From assembly GCF_900343125.1 (NCBI RefSeq), contig NZ_OPYL01000002.1, forward strand, positions 310,001 to 374,000: 64,000 bases of DNA. The letters are read 5' to 3'. The stretch comes from Dysgonomonas sp. Marseille-P4361. Its GTDB lineage: Bacteria > Bacteroidota > Bacteroidia > Bacteroidales > Dysgonomonadaceae. The notes under the pieces were generated by a model. That model did not search any database. It saw nothing but the letters and a program-made list of their open reading frames with translations, and was not told the origin of the DNA. Shown here piece after piece: positions 43,947 through 53,554 of the stretch. Within the stretch, counting starts at the first letter, position 1. Each line of letters begins with the position of its first letter. Both the position numbers and the translations under genes were made by a program.

Positions 43947-45701
43947 TTATATTTTATCTAATTCTTCAAGGATTAATTCATCATATTCGTAAATATCATC
44001 AGCATAATATAAAGCTTTGTCTTTTGGGTAGCAGAAAGCTGTTCGATAGTCTATAGCTAAAGATATCTTATTATCAGCAGGGATGTTTATGATGTCTGGA
44101 AGTTTTTTTAATTTTTCCTCTTTCAATAGCTTTTTAGCTTCTTTTGTTTCCACACTCATACCTACGCTATATAATAGTCTGTCTTTATATATTTCAGCTA
44201 CCGGATACATAGCAAAGACAGCTAAATCAAAAGGTTTTTGAACCCGTATACATCCATGACTGACAGCTCTATTTTTTCTGTTGAATGTAGCTTTTGATGG
44301 TGTATCGTGAAGATATACTGAAAAAGAATTGTTGAACATAAATTTGATTAAGCCCAGAGAATTGCTTGGTCCAGGCTGTTGTCTTACAATATAAGAAAAC
44401 TTAGAGGTGTTTATCTTCGACCAGTCTATTGATTCAGGGTCAACTTCTTTTCCTCCTTTATATAATTTCATGTTTTTCCGTTTGATATATGTAGGATCTT
44501 TTTTTTGCAAAACAGCAACCTCTGTTTTAGCTATACTGGAAGGGATATTCCACGTCGGATTAAGATTCATATAAGCTAAGTCGCTCGTCATTAGAGGCGT
44601 CTTATTTCTTATAGAACCTACACAGACTCTCGAAATAAGAAGAAGGCTATCATTTCTTTTGTCAGATGCAACAAGCATAAATGCAGGAACATTCACTTCA
44701 ATATGTTTATCATGCTCTTGCTTGCTTCGTTTCCAACGGTAGCGCTCCATATTCGCTTTAATGGTATTGAGATAATATTCTATAGGGCGGTTAAGTGCAT
44801 TTATAGTCAGTAGTCCAACCTCTTTTTCTTCCAGATAAGAATTCCTGATTCTGAAAAGATTGATTGCAGCTAGTAATTCTTCGTTCAATTCTGAATGAAG
44901 ACTGTCTCTACTGTTAGGATCAGGAGTATATTCCCCTGTTAATATAAGTCTGTTTGCTATAGCCGAAATGTTCTTCCCTTTGCTACCCAATCTATAGTTA
45001 CTGCTTCCCATTACTATTCTCTGGAACATTGTATCAGACAAATTTGCTAAACGGCTATACTCTTCCTGCAATTTTCGATATATACTATCAGTAGGATGAG
45101 ATTCTAGCATAGCTTTTATAGGGTTCTCCTTCATTTCTTCATAAAGAGAAACAGTGTATGTTGAGTCTGGTTTCAACAAATCTATGTCGTATAGTTTTTT
45201 ACCATAGATATCTTTTGGATTAAGAAAACCGAATCGCATTCCTGTTACATACTTAGCAACAGCTTTAGTAGCGCTCTGTTCCAAATGGATTATTTTTGAA
45301 TAGATGGTATTCAAATCTTCACCATATAGCTTTGATGATATAGAATCAGTTATCGCAGCTATCTCTGTAGATGTAAAGCAATCATTAGATAAGCCATGTT
45401 TATCTACATCGTTTAGTAGTTCGATAAGCTCTGCTAAATTTTTAGTGTCTAACGTATCATGAACCCATATTGGAGTATAGGAGGTATGTGCATAAAAAGG
45501 CGCTATGATAGAGTCGGTAGAGACAACCTCTTTTAATCTCTCTTTTAGGTCACCAGGGTTAAACTCTGGATAGTGTTGAGCAAAAATAGATTTTACAACT
45601 TCTTTTTTACTTGATTCTGAGATGACTGTCTGCCCTCGTTTGCAACTCCAAAAGAATAGAGATAATATAGCAAAAAAACAGACCAGAGAATAATGCTTCA
45701 T
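43947..45701 (-). CDS. L,D-transpeptidase lipoprotein (YcbB-like)
   Basis: L,D-transpeptidases form 3-3 cross-links in peptidoglycan or attach proteins to it. The 584-residue protein starts with a lipoprotein signal (LFFWSC, Cys20) and a long helical scaffold domain. The YkuD catalytic domain follows, with SHGCIRVQKPFDLAVF carrying the nucleophilic cysteine. The scaffold and length match YcbB (LdtD)-type enzymes rather than the short YkuD proteins. Lys at +2 after the lipid cysteine and no acidic run suggest periplasmic retention. A very good promoter lies upstream. Confidence 0.88.
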   Translation of the reverse strand: MKHYSLVCFFAILSLFFWSCKRGQTVISESSKKEVVKSIFAQHYPEFNPGDLKERLKEVVSTDSIIAPFYAHTSYTPIWVHDTLDTKNLAELIELLNDVDKHGLSNDCFTSTEIAAITDSISSKLYGEDLNTIYSKIIHLEQSATKAVAKYVTGMRFGFLNPKDIYGKKLYDIDLLKPDSTYTVSLYEEMKENPIKAMLESHPTDSIYRKLQEEYSRLANLSDTMFQRIVMGSSNYRLGSKGKNISAIANRLILTGEYTPDPNSRDSLHSELNEELLAAINLFRIRNSYLEEKEVGLLTINALNRPIEYYLNTIKANMERYRWKRSKQEHDKHIEVNVPAFMLVASDKRNDSLLLISRVCVGSIRNKTPLMTSDLAYMNLNPTWNIPSSIAKTEVAVLQKKDPTYIKRKNMKLYKGGKEVDPESIDWSKINTSKFSYIVRQQPGPSNSLGLIKFMFNNSFSVYLHDTPSKATFNRKNRAVSHGCIRVQKPFDLAVFAMYPVAEIYKDRLLYSVGMSVETKEAKKLLKEEKLKKLPDIINIPADNKISLAIDYRTAFCYPKDKALYYADDIYEYDELILEELDKI

Positions 45702-45752
45702 AAAGTTATATTAGAGGTCAAAAGAGTATGTATAAGTGTATAGCTTATTGAA

Positions 45753-45782
45753 CAAATATAATAAATCTTTGACAGTTTTCAA
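45753..45782 (-). promoter_or_regulatory. Promoter for the L,D-transpeptidase
   Basis: On the minus strand TTG (45782-45780), 19 bases, then TATATTTG (45760-45753). This is a full consensus match about 50 bases before the ATG. Confidence 0.6.
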
Positions 45783-45811
45783 TGTTTTGAACAATGCAAG
45801 AATAGATAATG

Positions 45812-45842
45812 TTTATATTTCTTGAAAACTTTCTTACTTTTG
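45812..45842 (+). promoter_or_regulatory. Candidate promoter for era
   Basis: TTTA (45812-45815), 19 bases, then TACTTTTG (45835-45842). The start site would be near 45849, downstream of an upstream in-frame ATG (45822). Confidence 0.5.
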
Positions 45843-45866
45843 TATTTAAATAAAAACGTTATATTG

Positions 45867-46748
45867 ATGCATAAATCAGGATTTGTAAATATAGTTGGTA
45901 ACCCTAATGTCGGAAAATCAACATTGATGAACTTATTGGTAGGAGAAAAGATTTCTATTATAACATCTAAAGCTCAGACAACACGCCATCGTATATTAGG
46001 AATAGTAAATACCGATGATTATCAGATTGTCTATTCTGACACTCCCGGAGTTCTTCGTCCAAACTATAAATTACAGGAATCGATGCTGAACTTTTCAGAG
46101 TCAGCTTTGAGTGATGCTGATGTGTTGCTATATGTGACTGATGTGATTGAAAAAACGGATAAGAATGAAGAATTCTTGAAGAAAGTTCAGAAAGCAGAGG
46201 CTCCTGTTTTGTTACTCATCAACAAAATAGATCAGACAAATCAAAAAGATCTGGAAACATTGGTAGAACAATGGAGAGATCTTTTGCCTAAGGCTGAAAT
46301 ATATCCAATTTCTGCCTTAAACAAATTTAATATCGATATTGTAAAAAAACGTATTCTTGATTTGATTCCGGATTCGCCCCCATATTTCGAAAAAGATGCT
46401 TTAACTGACCGTCCGGCTCGATTCTTTGTTACAGAGATTATCCGTGAGAAGATACTTCTTTATTATCAGAAAGAGATTCCTTATGCAGTAGAGGTAGTTG
46501 TTGAGCAGTTTATCGAAGAAGATGGATTAATCAATATAAAAGCTTTAATCATAGTAGAACGCGATACTCAAAAAGGTATTATTATCGGGCATCAAGGTGC
46601 AGCTTTAAAAAAGATGGCTACTATGGCGAGAAAAGACTTAGAGCGATTCTTCAATAAGAAAATATTCCTGGAAATTTTTGTCAAGGTGGAAAAAGATTGG
46701 CGAAGCAGGGATAACCTACTCCGCCAATACGGATATCGCTTAGATTAA
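45867..46748 (+). CDS. era: GTPase Era
   Basis: Era binds 16S rRNA and assists 30S maturation. Starting at the ATG at 45867 gives 293 residues, the normal length. It has G1 GNPNVGKST (11-19), the G3 DTPG, G4 NKID, and a C-terminal KH domain (GIIIGHQGAALKKMATMAR). A longer frame with an ATG at 45822 would add 15 hydrophobic residues and overlaps the predicted promoter, so it is not chosen. It converges on aroA with a six-base gap and no terminator. Confidence 0.95.
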   Translation: MHKSGFVNIVGNPNVGKSTLMNLLVGEKISIITSKAQTTRHRILGIVNTDDYQIVYSDTPGVLRPNYKLQESMLNFSESALSDADVLLYVTDVIEKTDKNEEFLKKVQKAEAPVLLLINKIDQTNQKDLETLVEQWRDLLPKAEIYPISALNKFNIDIVKKRILDLIPDSPPYFEKDALTDRPARFFVTEIIREKILLYYQKEIPYAVEVVVEQFIEEDGLINIKALIIVERDTQKGIIIGHQGAALKKMATMARKDLERFFNKKIFLEIFVKVEKDWRSRDNLLRQYGYRLD

Positions 46749-46754
46749 TATATT

Positions 46755-47975
46755 TTATTCTTCGATAGAGAAACCGACAGCTTTCAAATCCTCCCAGTAT
46801 CTTGGGTAAGATTTTGTAATAACCATAGGTTCTGCAATTGTGATATTTTTAATCTTAATTGCAGCAGGAGCGAAGGCCATTGCCATACGATGGTCTTCAT
46901 ATGTTTTAATGACAGGAGTCTCTTCCGGTTCACATCTTTCACCATTCCATTCCAGAATACTATTTTCGCTATCGTAGATTAGATAGCCTAGCTTCTTCAT
47001 TTCAGCTTTTAATGCTTCTATCCGATCAGTCTCTTTTATTTTAAGGCTTTGCAGACCTGTGAACATAAAAGGAATATTCATCAAGCAGCATGTCACTACA
47101 AAAGTTTGAGCAAGATCAGGTTCGTTGATAAAATTATGGAACATTTTTTTAGTAGTCCTATTTGTCTTTCTTAAGATTACTCCGTCTTTGGTATATTCCG
47201 TTTCAATACCCAAGTCTAGAAATAGTTCGGCTACTTTAGAATCTCCTTGCATACTATTTTTGAAGAGTCCTTTTAATTCTATTTTTGCATCGTTTACTAA
47301 TGCTGCCATTTCGTACCAATATGAAGCAGCTGACCAGTCAGATTCAACTACGTAGTGTGTTGGTTTGTACTCTTCAGGGTGAATTCTTATTGTTCTGTCT
47401 TCCCAATGGGCTTTAACGCCAAACTGAGCCATCATTCCCAGTGTAAGTTTAATGTAAGGGATGGAAATGATATCTCCTTCTAAATGGATTGTTAGACCCT
47501 TTGTCATTGTAGGGGCGATCATCAGCAAAGCCGAGATGAATTGTGAACTTACATCTCCCGAAAGGTAAATACTACCACCTTCTAGGGCTGTACCGTTTAT
47601 CTGTAAAGGAGGATATCCTACCTTTCCTAAATATTTAATTCGTGCACCTAACGAAACTAGCGCATCAACAAGAATATGAATAGGACGTTCCTTCATCCTT
47701 TCTGTTCCTGTGATAACCCATTGACCAGGAGTAATGGAGAGAAAGGCTGTAAGAAATCTCATCGATGTTCCTGCTGCTTTTACATCTATCAGGTTACTTT
47801 CACTTCTGAAAGCTTCTACCATCACATTTGTATCGTCACAGTTGGACAGATTTTCAATGTCATATGAATTAAGACTAAGAGCATTTAATATAAGAGCTCT
47901 GTTGCTTATACTTTTCGACGCGGGCAATTGTATTGTAGAATCAATAGCGTCTGGTGCGTTAATTTTATATTGCAT
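46755..47975 (-). CDS. aroA: 3-phosphoshikimate 1-carboxyvinyltransferase (EPSP synthase)
   Basis: AroA adds enolpyruvate from PEP to shikimate 3-phosphate in aromatic amino acid synthesis. From the ATG at 47975 the protein has 406 residues, with the start APDAIDSTIQLPASKSISNR carrying the PEP-site lysine and NRAL. The later motifs LSGDVSSQFISALLMIAP, KETDRI and YEDHRMAMAFA are present. An in-frame ATG at 48008 would add 11 residues before a normal AroA start and is less likely. The N-terminal GTS-type glycine loop is relatively degenerate (GTSMRFLTAF is present). Neighbours do not belong to the pathway. Confidence 0.92.
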   Translation of the reverse strand: MQYKINAPDAIDSTIQLPASKSISNRALILNALSLNSYDIENLSNCDDTNVMVEAFRSESNLIDVKAAGTSMRFLTAFLSITPGQWVITGTERMKERPIHILVDALVSLGARIKYLGKVGYPPLQINGTALEGGSIYLSGDVSSQFISALLMIAPTMTKGLTIHLEGDIISIPYIKLTLGMMAQFGVKAHWEDRTIRIHPEEYKPTHYVVESDWSAASYWYEMAALVNDAKIELKGLFKNSMQGDSKVAELFLDLGIETEYTKDGVILRKTNRTTKKMFHNFINEPDLAQTFVVTCCLMNIPFMFTGLQSLKIKETDRIEALKAEMKKLGYLIYDSENSILEWNGERCEPEETPVIKTYEDHRMAMAFAPAAIKIKNITIAEPMVITKSYPRYWEDLKAVGFSIEE

Positions 47976-48141
47976 AATATTCACAATTCGTTTTGCGAAT
48001 TTAATCAAAAGCCTAGATTATATCAAAGATTTAAACATAGATTAAGAGATATGATGGAGAAATATATTTTGATATTTATAGACCTTTAAATTGTATAATT
48101 ATAATTAATTATAAGATTTTTATCAGCTTGTAATTTTAAAG

Positions 48142-48177
48142 AAAAGAGAATAAGGTACTAAGATCTTATTCTCTTTT
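48142..48177. terminator. Terminator after ppc
   Basis: AAAAGAGAATAAG (48142-48154) pairs perfectly with CTTATTCTCTTTT (48165-48177) around a 10-base loop, 30 bases past the ppc stop codon. Confidence 0.88.
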
Positions 48178-48206
48178 AAATTATTTTCAAGATTACAGCA
48201 AGAGCA

Positions 48207-50846
48207 TCACCCTGTATTACGCATACCGGCAGCAATACCTGAAATTGTAATCATTAAAGCTAATTCTAATTCGTGAGAGTGTTCACCATCTTTTCTGGTA
48301 CGATGAAGTAATTCTACTTGCAAAAGATTTAGCGGATTGGTATAAATATTACGCATAGCGATATTTTCAGCAATCAACGGTAAGCCTTCCATCAAGTAAT
48401 TGTCTTGAGAAATCTTTAATATTGTTTCTATATCACTTTCGAGCTGCTCTCTAAGTCTTTCTCCTATCGGAAGGAAATTAGGGTCAACCAGCCTTTCGTC
48501 ATAATATTCAGACATTCTAGGGTCAGCTTTAGCAAATACCATTTCTAACATGCTCATACGAGTTCCAAAGAATGGCCATTCACTGTACATTGCTTTCAGC
48601 GTATCTAGTTTTCCATTATCAATAGCCTCTTGTAGCGCTTGTCCTGCTCCAAGCCATGCCGGAAGCATAAGCCTGTTTTGTGTCCATCCAAAGATCCAAG
48701 GAATTGCACGAAGACTTTCTACTCCTCCATTTGGGCGTCTTTTAGCCGGACGCGAGCCTAATGGCAGGCGTGTAAGTTCCGACTCGGGTGTAGCTTGATA
48801 GAAATATGGTATAAAATCAGGGTTTCTGTAAACAAGATCCTGATAACTTCTACACGAAATATCCGAAAGCTCATCCATCAAATCTCTCCATTCTTGTTTA
48901 GGAGCAGGAGGAGGTAATAGATTTGCTTCGAGGATAGCATCAGTATATAGAGACAGTGTTTTGATTGCTAGATTTGGTAATCCAAGTTTGAAGCGAATCA
49001 TTTCACCTTGCTCTGTTACTCTTAATCCATCTTTTAGTGAACCCGGAGGTTGGGAGAATAGAGCCACTTTAGCAGGGCCTCCACCACGTCCGACAGTACC
49101 ACCTCGTCCATGAAATAAGGTTAATGCTACTCCTTCTTCTTGACATGTTTTAATCAACGCTTCCTGAGCTCTGTATTGTGCCCATCCCGCAGCTAGTGAT
49201 CCGGCATCTTTGGCTGAGTCGGAATAACCGATCATTATCATTTGTTTACCGGCGATGGTTTCTTTGTACCAGTCGATGCTAAATAGCTGTTGCATGATCT
49301 TATTTGCATTATTCAAGTCATTCAATGTCTCAAATAACGGAGTGACAGGAAGTATATATGGGCAGCCAGCTTCTTTTAGGAATAAATAAACAGCAAGAAT
49401 ATCAGATGGTGTACGGGTCATAGAGATTATATATGTTGGTATTGCGCCAACCGGTGTCTCTGCTATGACTTTACATGTTTCTAATAACTCTTTTGTCTGA
49501 GGACTAGGATCCCAATGAAGAGGAAGTAAAGGTCTTCTGGAATTTAGTTCTCTGAGAAGGAAGGCTTGTTTTTCTTCTTCAGTCCAAGCCTCATAATCTC
49601 CCATACCCAGATATTGGGTAATCTCTGATAAAGCTTCAGTGTGAACTGTACTTTCTTGTCGTATATCAAGTTGAGCTAATGTCATACCGAATGCTTTTAT
49701 TCTGCGTAAGGTATCGAGCAGATTGTCATTCGCTATAATTTCCATTTTGCAGGCAACTAGCGATTTGTAGCATTCGTATAGAGGTTCCCAAAGCTGTTCG
49801 TTGCGAACTAAGATGTTTTCTGTAAATTCAGGATTTTTACCCGCAATTTTGGCATCTATGTATGCAAGGGTTTCCTTCAATTGCGAACGAAGTCTTTTCA
49901 TCAGTTCGCGGTAAGGCTCTTGTATCTTGTAATCCTTTATGTAATCTCTAAATTCGGTAGTACAAGTAGCCATCGAAAGTTCCTTTACCAGAACCTCAAT
50001 ATCTTCAAGGAACAATCTTGTCGCTCTTCTTCTGCTATCAAGTAGTACTTCGTGTGTAATTTTTGATGTCACATTAGGGTTGCCGTCTCTGTCTCCTCCC
50101 ATCCACGATGAAAAATGTATTGGGCGGGCATCAATTGGGATTTTATAATGTAAGACTTCCTGTATCTGCTCATCTAGTTCTCTTAGATAGGCTGGTACAG
50201 CCTTCCATAAACTGCTTTCGATAACCTCATATCCCCATTTCGCTTCTTCGTTAGGGGTAGGGCGGTTTTGTCTGATTTCGTCAGTATACCAATATTGAGC
50301 TACTAATTGTTTCAAGCGACGTAAAATCTGAACTCTTTGATGTGCCGATAGGTCATCATGATCCAGTAGTCCCAGACAATGGTCTACTTGATTAAGATTA
50401 TTGATAAGAGATCGTCTGTTTATTTCGGTCGGATGTGCCGTTAATACTAAGTCGATAGATATATTTTCAATTGCTTGGATAATCTCTTCGTCGCTAAGAT
50501 TAGCTTCTTTTAGTTTACGAAAAATCCCTTTAAAGTTTACCGGGTTTTCTGCCCCTTGCGAATGGGGAGAAACACTATTGTACTGTTCTGCAGTGTTTGT
50601 CAGATTCAAAAACTGATTGAATGCTCGAGCAACAGGTAAAAATTCTTCATCTCTTAAGTTTTGTAATGTCTTTACGAGTGCCTTATGTGCTTCAATATCG
50701 CCGGAATGCGATGCTTTTGAAAGTCTGCGAACAGTTTCGACAAGGTCAACCATATCTTTACCTCTGGCTTCGCTGATGGTTTTACCCAGCAAATCTCCTA
50801 GAAGCTTGATGTTGGCCTGCATCAATGGTTGTTGCAAGTTGTCCAT
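48207..50846 (-). CDS. ppc: Phosphoenolpyruvate carboxylase
   Basis: PEP carboxylase makes oxaloacetate from PEP and bicarbonate, an anaplerotic entry to succinate formation. The 879-residue protein is full length. It has the catalytic histidine in [14 protein letters not shown] (His138), [45 protein letters not shown] and the terminal AGMRNTG. It follows an HPr-kinase/PEPCK-like P-loop gene by 96 bases on the same strand. Bacteroidales usually rely on PEP carboxykinase for PEP-to-oxaloacetate flux, so this carboxylase adds a second route. Confidence 0.95.
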   Translation of the reverse strand: MDNLQQPLMQANIKLLGDLLGKTISEARGKDMVDLVETVRRLSKASHSGDIEAHKALVKTLQNLRDEEFLPVARAFNQFLNLTNTAEQYNSVSPHSQGAENPVNFKGIFRKLKEANLSDEEIIQAIENISIDLVLTAHPTEINRRSLINNLNQVDHCLGLLDHDDLSAHQRVQILRRLKQLVAQYWYTDEIRQNRPTPNEEAKWGYEVIESSLWKAVPAYLRELDEQIQEVLHYKIPIDARPIHFSSWMGGDRDGNPNVTSKITHEVLLDSRRRATRLFLEDIEVLVKELSMATCTTEFRDYIKDYKIQEPYRELMKRLRSQLKETLAYIDAKIAGKNPEFTENILVRNEQLWEPLYECYKSLVACKMEIIANDNLLDTLRRIKAFGMTLAQLDIRQESTVHTEALSEITQYLGMGDYEAWTEEEKQAFLLRELNSRRPLLPLHWDPSPQTKELLETCKVIAETPVGAIPTYIISMTRTPSDILAVYLFLKEAGCPYILPVTPLFETLNDLNNANKIMQQLFSIDWYKETIAGKQMIMIGYSDSAKDAGSLAAGWAQYRAQEALIKTCQEEGVALTLFHGRGGTVGRGGGPAKVALFSQPPGSLKDGLRVTEQGEMIRFKLGLPNLAIKTLSLYTDAILEANLLPPPAPKQEWRDLMDELSDISCRSYQDLVYRNPDFIPYFYQATPESELTRLPLGSRPAKRRPNGGVESLRAIPWIFGWTQNRLMLPAWLGAGQALQEAIDNGKLDTLKAMYSEWPFFGTRMSMLEMVFAKADPRMSEYYDERLVDPNFLPIGERLREQLESDIETILKISQDNYLMEGLPLIAENIAMRNIYTNPLNLLQVELLHRTRKDGEHSHELELALMITISGIAAGMRNTG

Positions 50847-50942
50847 AATTGTTACTATTAAATTATTATAGTAGTCATTATACAGTAACCAGAAGCAGAC
50901 TACAATAGATGTAAGTCATACTTCTAGTCGCATGTAATAAAG

Positions 50943-52679
50943 TTATTCGTTTATCAGTTTAAATAGTTCTTCTGCAGCTTCGCGAGGACCTTCTTTCGCT
51001 TTCCCGTCAATTGCCAGGAGGGTGTATATCTCACCTATTTTTACACCATTTTTATGCATGTCGGTAAAATACTCTCTGATAAGTCTTCCTGCTAATTCGG
51101 GTTCTTGTACAGGTCCGAAAGGATTTGCAAAATAAGAAGTTACAAGTCCCTTTTCGGTAGTTGTTCCTTTTGCTTTACGAGCTCCGGCTTCGAATACCTT
51201 TATAGCTTCTTCCAGATCGTCGAAGAACTCAATTTGCTTATTATCTTCAGCATCTGTATAATTGTTGGCATAAAGGAAATAGTCTACTTTATACCCTCTC
51301 ATTATAATATCATAAGTAGCCGCAGGAATAGTAATTCGAGCATTAACTTTGTCCGGATTAGAGTATATACCTCTTTCAAGTTGCTGGAATGCATATGCCG
51401 GATCTAAGTCATCGATGCGCACAAATGCTCCGATCTCAGTTCCATATCCTTTAATTGTTCCGTCTTCTTCTTTCTTTAAATATCCCATATCGTCGAAAAT
51501 AACACGCATATGACGGATATATTTTTCATTCAGTGTACGGAATGCCTCTAAGCTTTCGGATTTACCGGCTCCGCTATCACCCATAATGATAATGTTAGAT
51601 TCTTTTCCGTTCTTTAAAAGGATGTTTACCATTGCACCGTGTATTGGCAGACGATTAAATTCCATTTGCTTAACATTATGTAATGTTAAAAGCATTTTTT
51701 TCATGTAACCGAAATAGTCTATATCATCGCAATGATTCGCATACCCGATAAGAATATTGTTTTGCGTATCTTTATAATAGAAAGTACGTTTTTCTTCTTG
51801 TCCGTCAGGGTAACCAAATACATATATTATATCTGGTTTTTTACCAATATATTCACTTTCTTTTGCTAGTTCGAATAAGTTGGAAAGAGAGAATCCATGT
51901 ACCATAAAGTCTTTGTGGAAATACACAAATGTGAGCATGTTACCTACTTTTGCAGGGAACAAGAACCAATCATCTTCACTCAGCTGTATATTCTTGATAG
52001 GATTCTGTTGATGCTCCTGAAAAATACCATCGCGTGTATTTCTTTTAGTATAAGACATAAACGGAGGTTGGAACATTACACCTGTTATAAATGGTATTTG
52101 AGAAAGACCATTGTATTCGACAGGGCAGTTCCAGCTAACATTACTAAGAGTTAATGCAGCATTAGCACCAGCGTTTAGTTGGCGGTATACTCTATGTTGG
52201 TATCCCATTATCGTTTCTTCTATACGACGATAAATGGATAATACTAGTTCGTTGAATAGTTCATTGGCTTGCATGAATCTAACACTTTGCAAACCTTGAC
52301 CAACAGTGCTATTGTGTACGATTGTATATCTTTCGAGACTTCTCCAGAAACTATACAGAAGTTCGATTAACTCAATGAACAAGTCTTTATCATTGAAGAA
52401 AATAGCATATTTATTGTGAACTGTTTGTACTTCATCTGAGTTACAGACAGTTAGTAATTTGAAAGCTTCGATGAGTGTGCGTTTAAACTCTTCCTCAGAT
52501 TCGAACTCTTTCATATAATAATCATATATGATAACTTGTTCTTTTTTGAGTTTTCTGATAAAAGTTTCCATTACGCGATGGAACCCGTAACTGTTTAAAA
52601 TTTTTTGTCGAGTGTCACAATATTTTAACGTGAAGTTTATAATTGCTTTTCCTTCGCTTAACGTAAATTCTTGTAGCAT
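50943..52679 (-). CDS. P-loop ATPase/kinase-like protein, HPr kinase/PEP carboxykinase superfamily
   Basis: A 578-residue cytoplasmic protein. The N-terminal 340 residues are largely unlike anything I recognise. The C-terminal part opens with LPIHGAMVNILLK and a Walker A motif MGDSGAGKSESLEAF (about 360-375), close to the HPr kinase pattern G-D-S-G-x-G-K-S-E. It continues with RVIFDDMGYLKKEEDGTIKG and NARITIPAATYDIIMRG. Homologues are sometimes labelled PEP carboxykinase, but a full PEPCK signature is not visible. It probably shares a transcript with ppc. The best minus-strand promoter candidate is TAAATTTG (52817-52824) about 140 bases upstream. Function is unknown; a metabolic kinase or regulator is the most I can say. 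Confidence 0.7.
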   Translation of the reverse strand: MLQEFTLSEGKAIINFTLKYCDTRQKILNSYGFHRVMETFIRKLKKEQVIIYDYYMKEFESEEEFKRTLIEAFKLLTVCNSDEVQTVHNKYAIFFNDKDLFIELIELLYSFWRSLERYTIVHNSTVGQGLQSVRFMQANELFNELVLSIYRRIEETIMGYQHRVYRQLNAGANAALTLSNVSWNCPVEYNGLSQIPFITGVMFQPPFMSYTKRNTRDGIFQEHQQNPIKNIQLSEDDWFLFPAKVGNMLTFVYFHKDFMVHGFSLSNLFELAKESEYIGKKPDIIYVFGYPDGQEEKRTFYYKDTQNNILIGYANHCDDIDYFGYMKKMLLTLHNVKQMEFNRLPIHGAMVNILLKNGKESNIIIMGDSGAGKSESLEAFRTLNEKYIRHMRVIFDDMGYLKKEEDGTIKGYGTEIGAFVRIDDLDPAYAFQQLERGIYSNPDKVNARITIPAATYDIIMRGYKVDYFLYANNYTDAEDNKQIEFFDDLEEAIKVFEAGARKAKGTTTEKGLVTSYFANPFGPVQEPELAGRLIREYFTDMHKNGVKIGEIYTLLAIDGKAKEGPREAAEELFKLINE

Positions 52680-52928
52680 ACTTTATTTATTTTATAGTTT
52701 GTCTTTCTTATATTAATGTTCATTTTTCAACCTCTTGTCCATACGGATAAAACGAGGAGGCTTCTGTTGAGAAAATTTCTTATATCACACTTGTAAATGC
52801 TAAATTTTCTAGCTTCCAAATTTAAGGAATCTTAGCTAGACATTTCAATGAAATCGAGACTAATTTCATATTAAAATGTAAATTAAAATTAAGTTTTTAT
52901 TATTTAGTTGTTCTTTGGTGATATGGAA

Positions 52929-52958
52929 TTGATTTATTTTTGATTTTTTGTATCTTTG
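52929..52958 (+). promoter_or_regulatory. Orphan rightward promoter
   Basis: TTG (52929-52931), exactly 19 bases, then TATCTTTG (52951-52958), a full match to the Bacteroidetes consensus. No plus-strand gene follows; the next gene converges from the right. Confidence 0.6.
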
Positions 52959-52964
52959 AAGTTT

Positions 52965-53068
52965 CCTTTGATTTTAGAGGTGTGTTTTTCTATATTGAAT
53001 TTTCCTTGTTATGAAATAATTTTGAATAAAATACAAAAGGAGACTCTTACTTAGAGTCTCCTTTACTT
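52965..53068 (+). ncRNA. Candidate small RNA between the P-loop gene and the S4-domain gene
   Basis: Transcription from the promoter at 52929-52958 would start near 52965 and stop at the hairpin at 53036-53064, giving an RNA of about 100 bases with no credible open frame and a terminal 12-bp stem followed by a T-rich tract. The coordinates come only from the promoter and terminator. It could act in trans, or be a by-product of a promoter-like sequence in AT-rich DNA. The terminator may belong only to the S4-domain gene. Confidence 0.35.
53036..53064. terminator. Bidirectional terminator hairpin
   Basis: AAAGGAGACTCT (53036-53047) pairs perfectly with AGAGTCTCCTTT (53053-53064) around TACTT. 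It lies downstream of the S4-domain gene on the minus strand and ends the candidate small RNA on the plus strand. Confidence 0.88.
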
Positions 53069-53094
53069 TATAAAAAGATATGTAAACAGTATTT

Positions 53095-53520
53095 TTATTC
53101 ATCTTCATCCAAATCCCAATCGTCGAAGAATGAAAAGTCTTCAGAAAATTGTTGGAGATCTCTTCTGTCTTTTTTAGTAGGACGTCCTGTACCTCTAGCT
53201 CTATCAACGAAACCGCTAACTTTAGACAGTTCCAATATTTCGAGTTGAGAGGGAGATGTAACATCTTTCATGAATTCAGGAACGAGTTTAGCTCCCATTC
53301 TGTTTTCGGTCAGATTAAGTACCTCGAAAGAGTAGGTGATAGGAGGACGTTTTACATCAATAACGTCTCCGACTTTAATCATTCTGGAAGGTTTGATTGT
53401 CATTCCTTTTATCGAAATACGTCCTTTTTTACATGCATCTATAGCTATGGAGCGTGTCTTGAATAATCTTACAGCCCACAACCACTTGTCAATTCGTACT
53501 TCTGTTTTAGGTTCTTTCAT
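53095..53520 (-). CDS. RNA-binding S4 domain protein (Hsp15/HslR-like)
   Basis: The 141-residue protein has an S4 RNA-binding domain (RIDKWLWAVRLFKTRSIAID, about 9-28) and a C-terminal basic then acidic tail (RGTGRPTKKDRRDLQQF followed by DDWDLDEDE). Hsp15 of E. coli binds free 50S subunits with nascent chains and helps rescue them. This fits the neighbouring pth and rplY genes, although a GH95 gene lies between. The start is 34 bases after the GH95 stop codon, so it may share that transcript. Confidence 0.9.
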   Translation of the reverse strand: MKEPKTEVRIDKWLWAVRLFKTRSIAIDACKKGRISIKGMTIKPSRMIKVGDVIDVKRPPITYSFEVLNLTENRMGAKLVPEFMKDVTSPSQLEILELSKVSGFVDRARGTGRPTKKDRRDLQQFSEDFSFFDDWDLDEDE

Positions 53521-53554
53521 TACGTATATATTATTTTCCTAAAATATCAATTTT

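Larger units (their letters stand above)
52680..53094. other. Intergenic region with leader of the P-loop gene and an orphan rightward promoter
   Basis: The left half holds a minus-strand -7 box (TAAATTTG, 52817-52824; CAA at 52846-52848 on the plus strand would be its -33) and an upstream leader for the P-loop gene. The right half holds a strong rightward promoter that faces no coding gene, and a bidirectional terminator, described below. A GTG-initiated frame of about 24 codons is present on the plus strand, but nothing supports it. Confidence 0.6.

Noticed and set aside
52980-53054. GTG-initiated frame of about 24 codons in the candidate small RNA
   Set aside because: Rare start, no initiation signal, ends inside the terminator hairpin; probably chance.
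52974-53264. 96-codon minus-strand frame overlapping the S4-domain gene
   Set aside because: It overlaps the end of the S4 gene out of frame and crosses its terminator.
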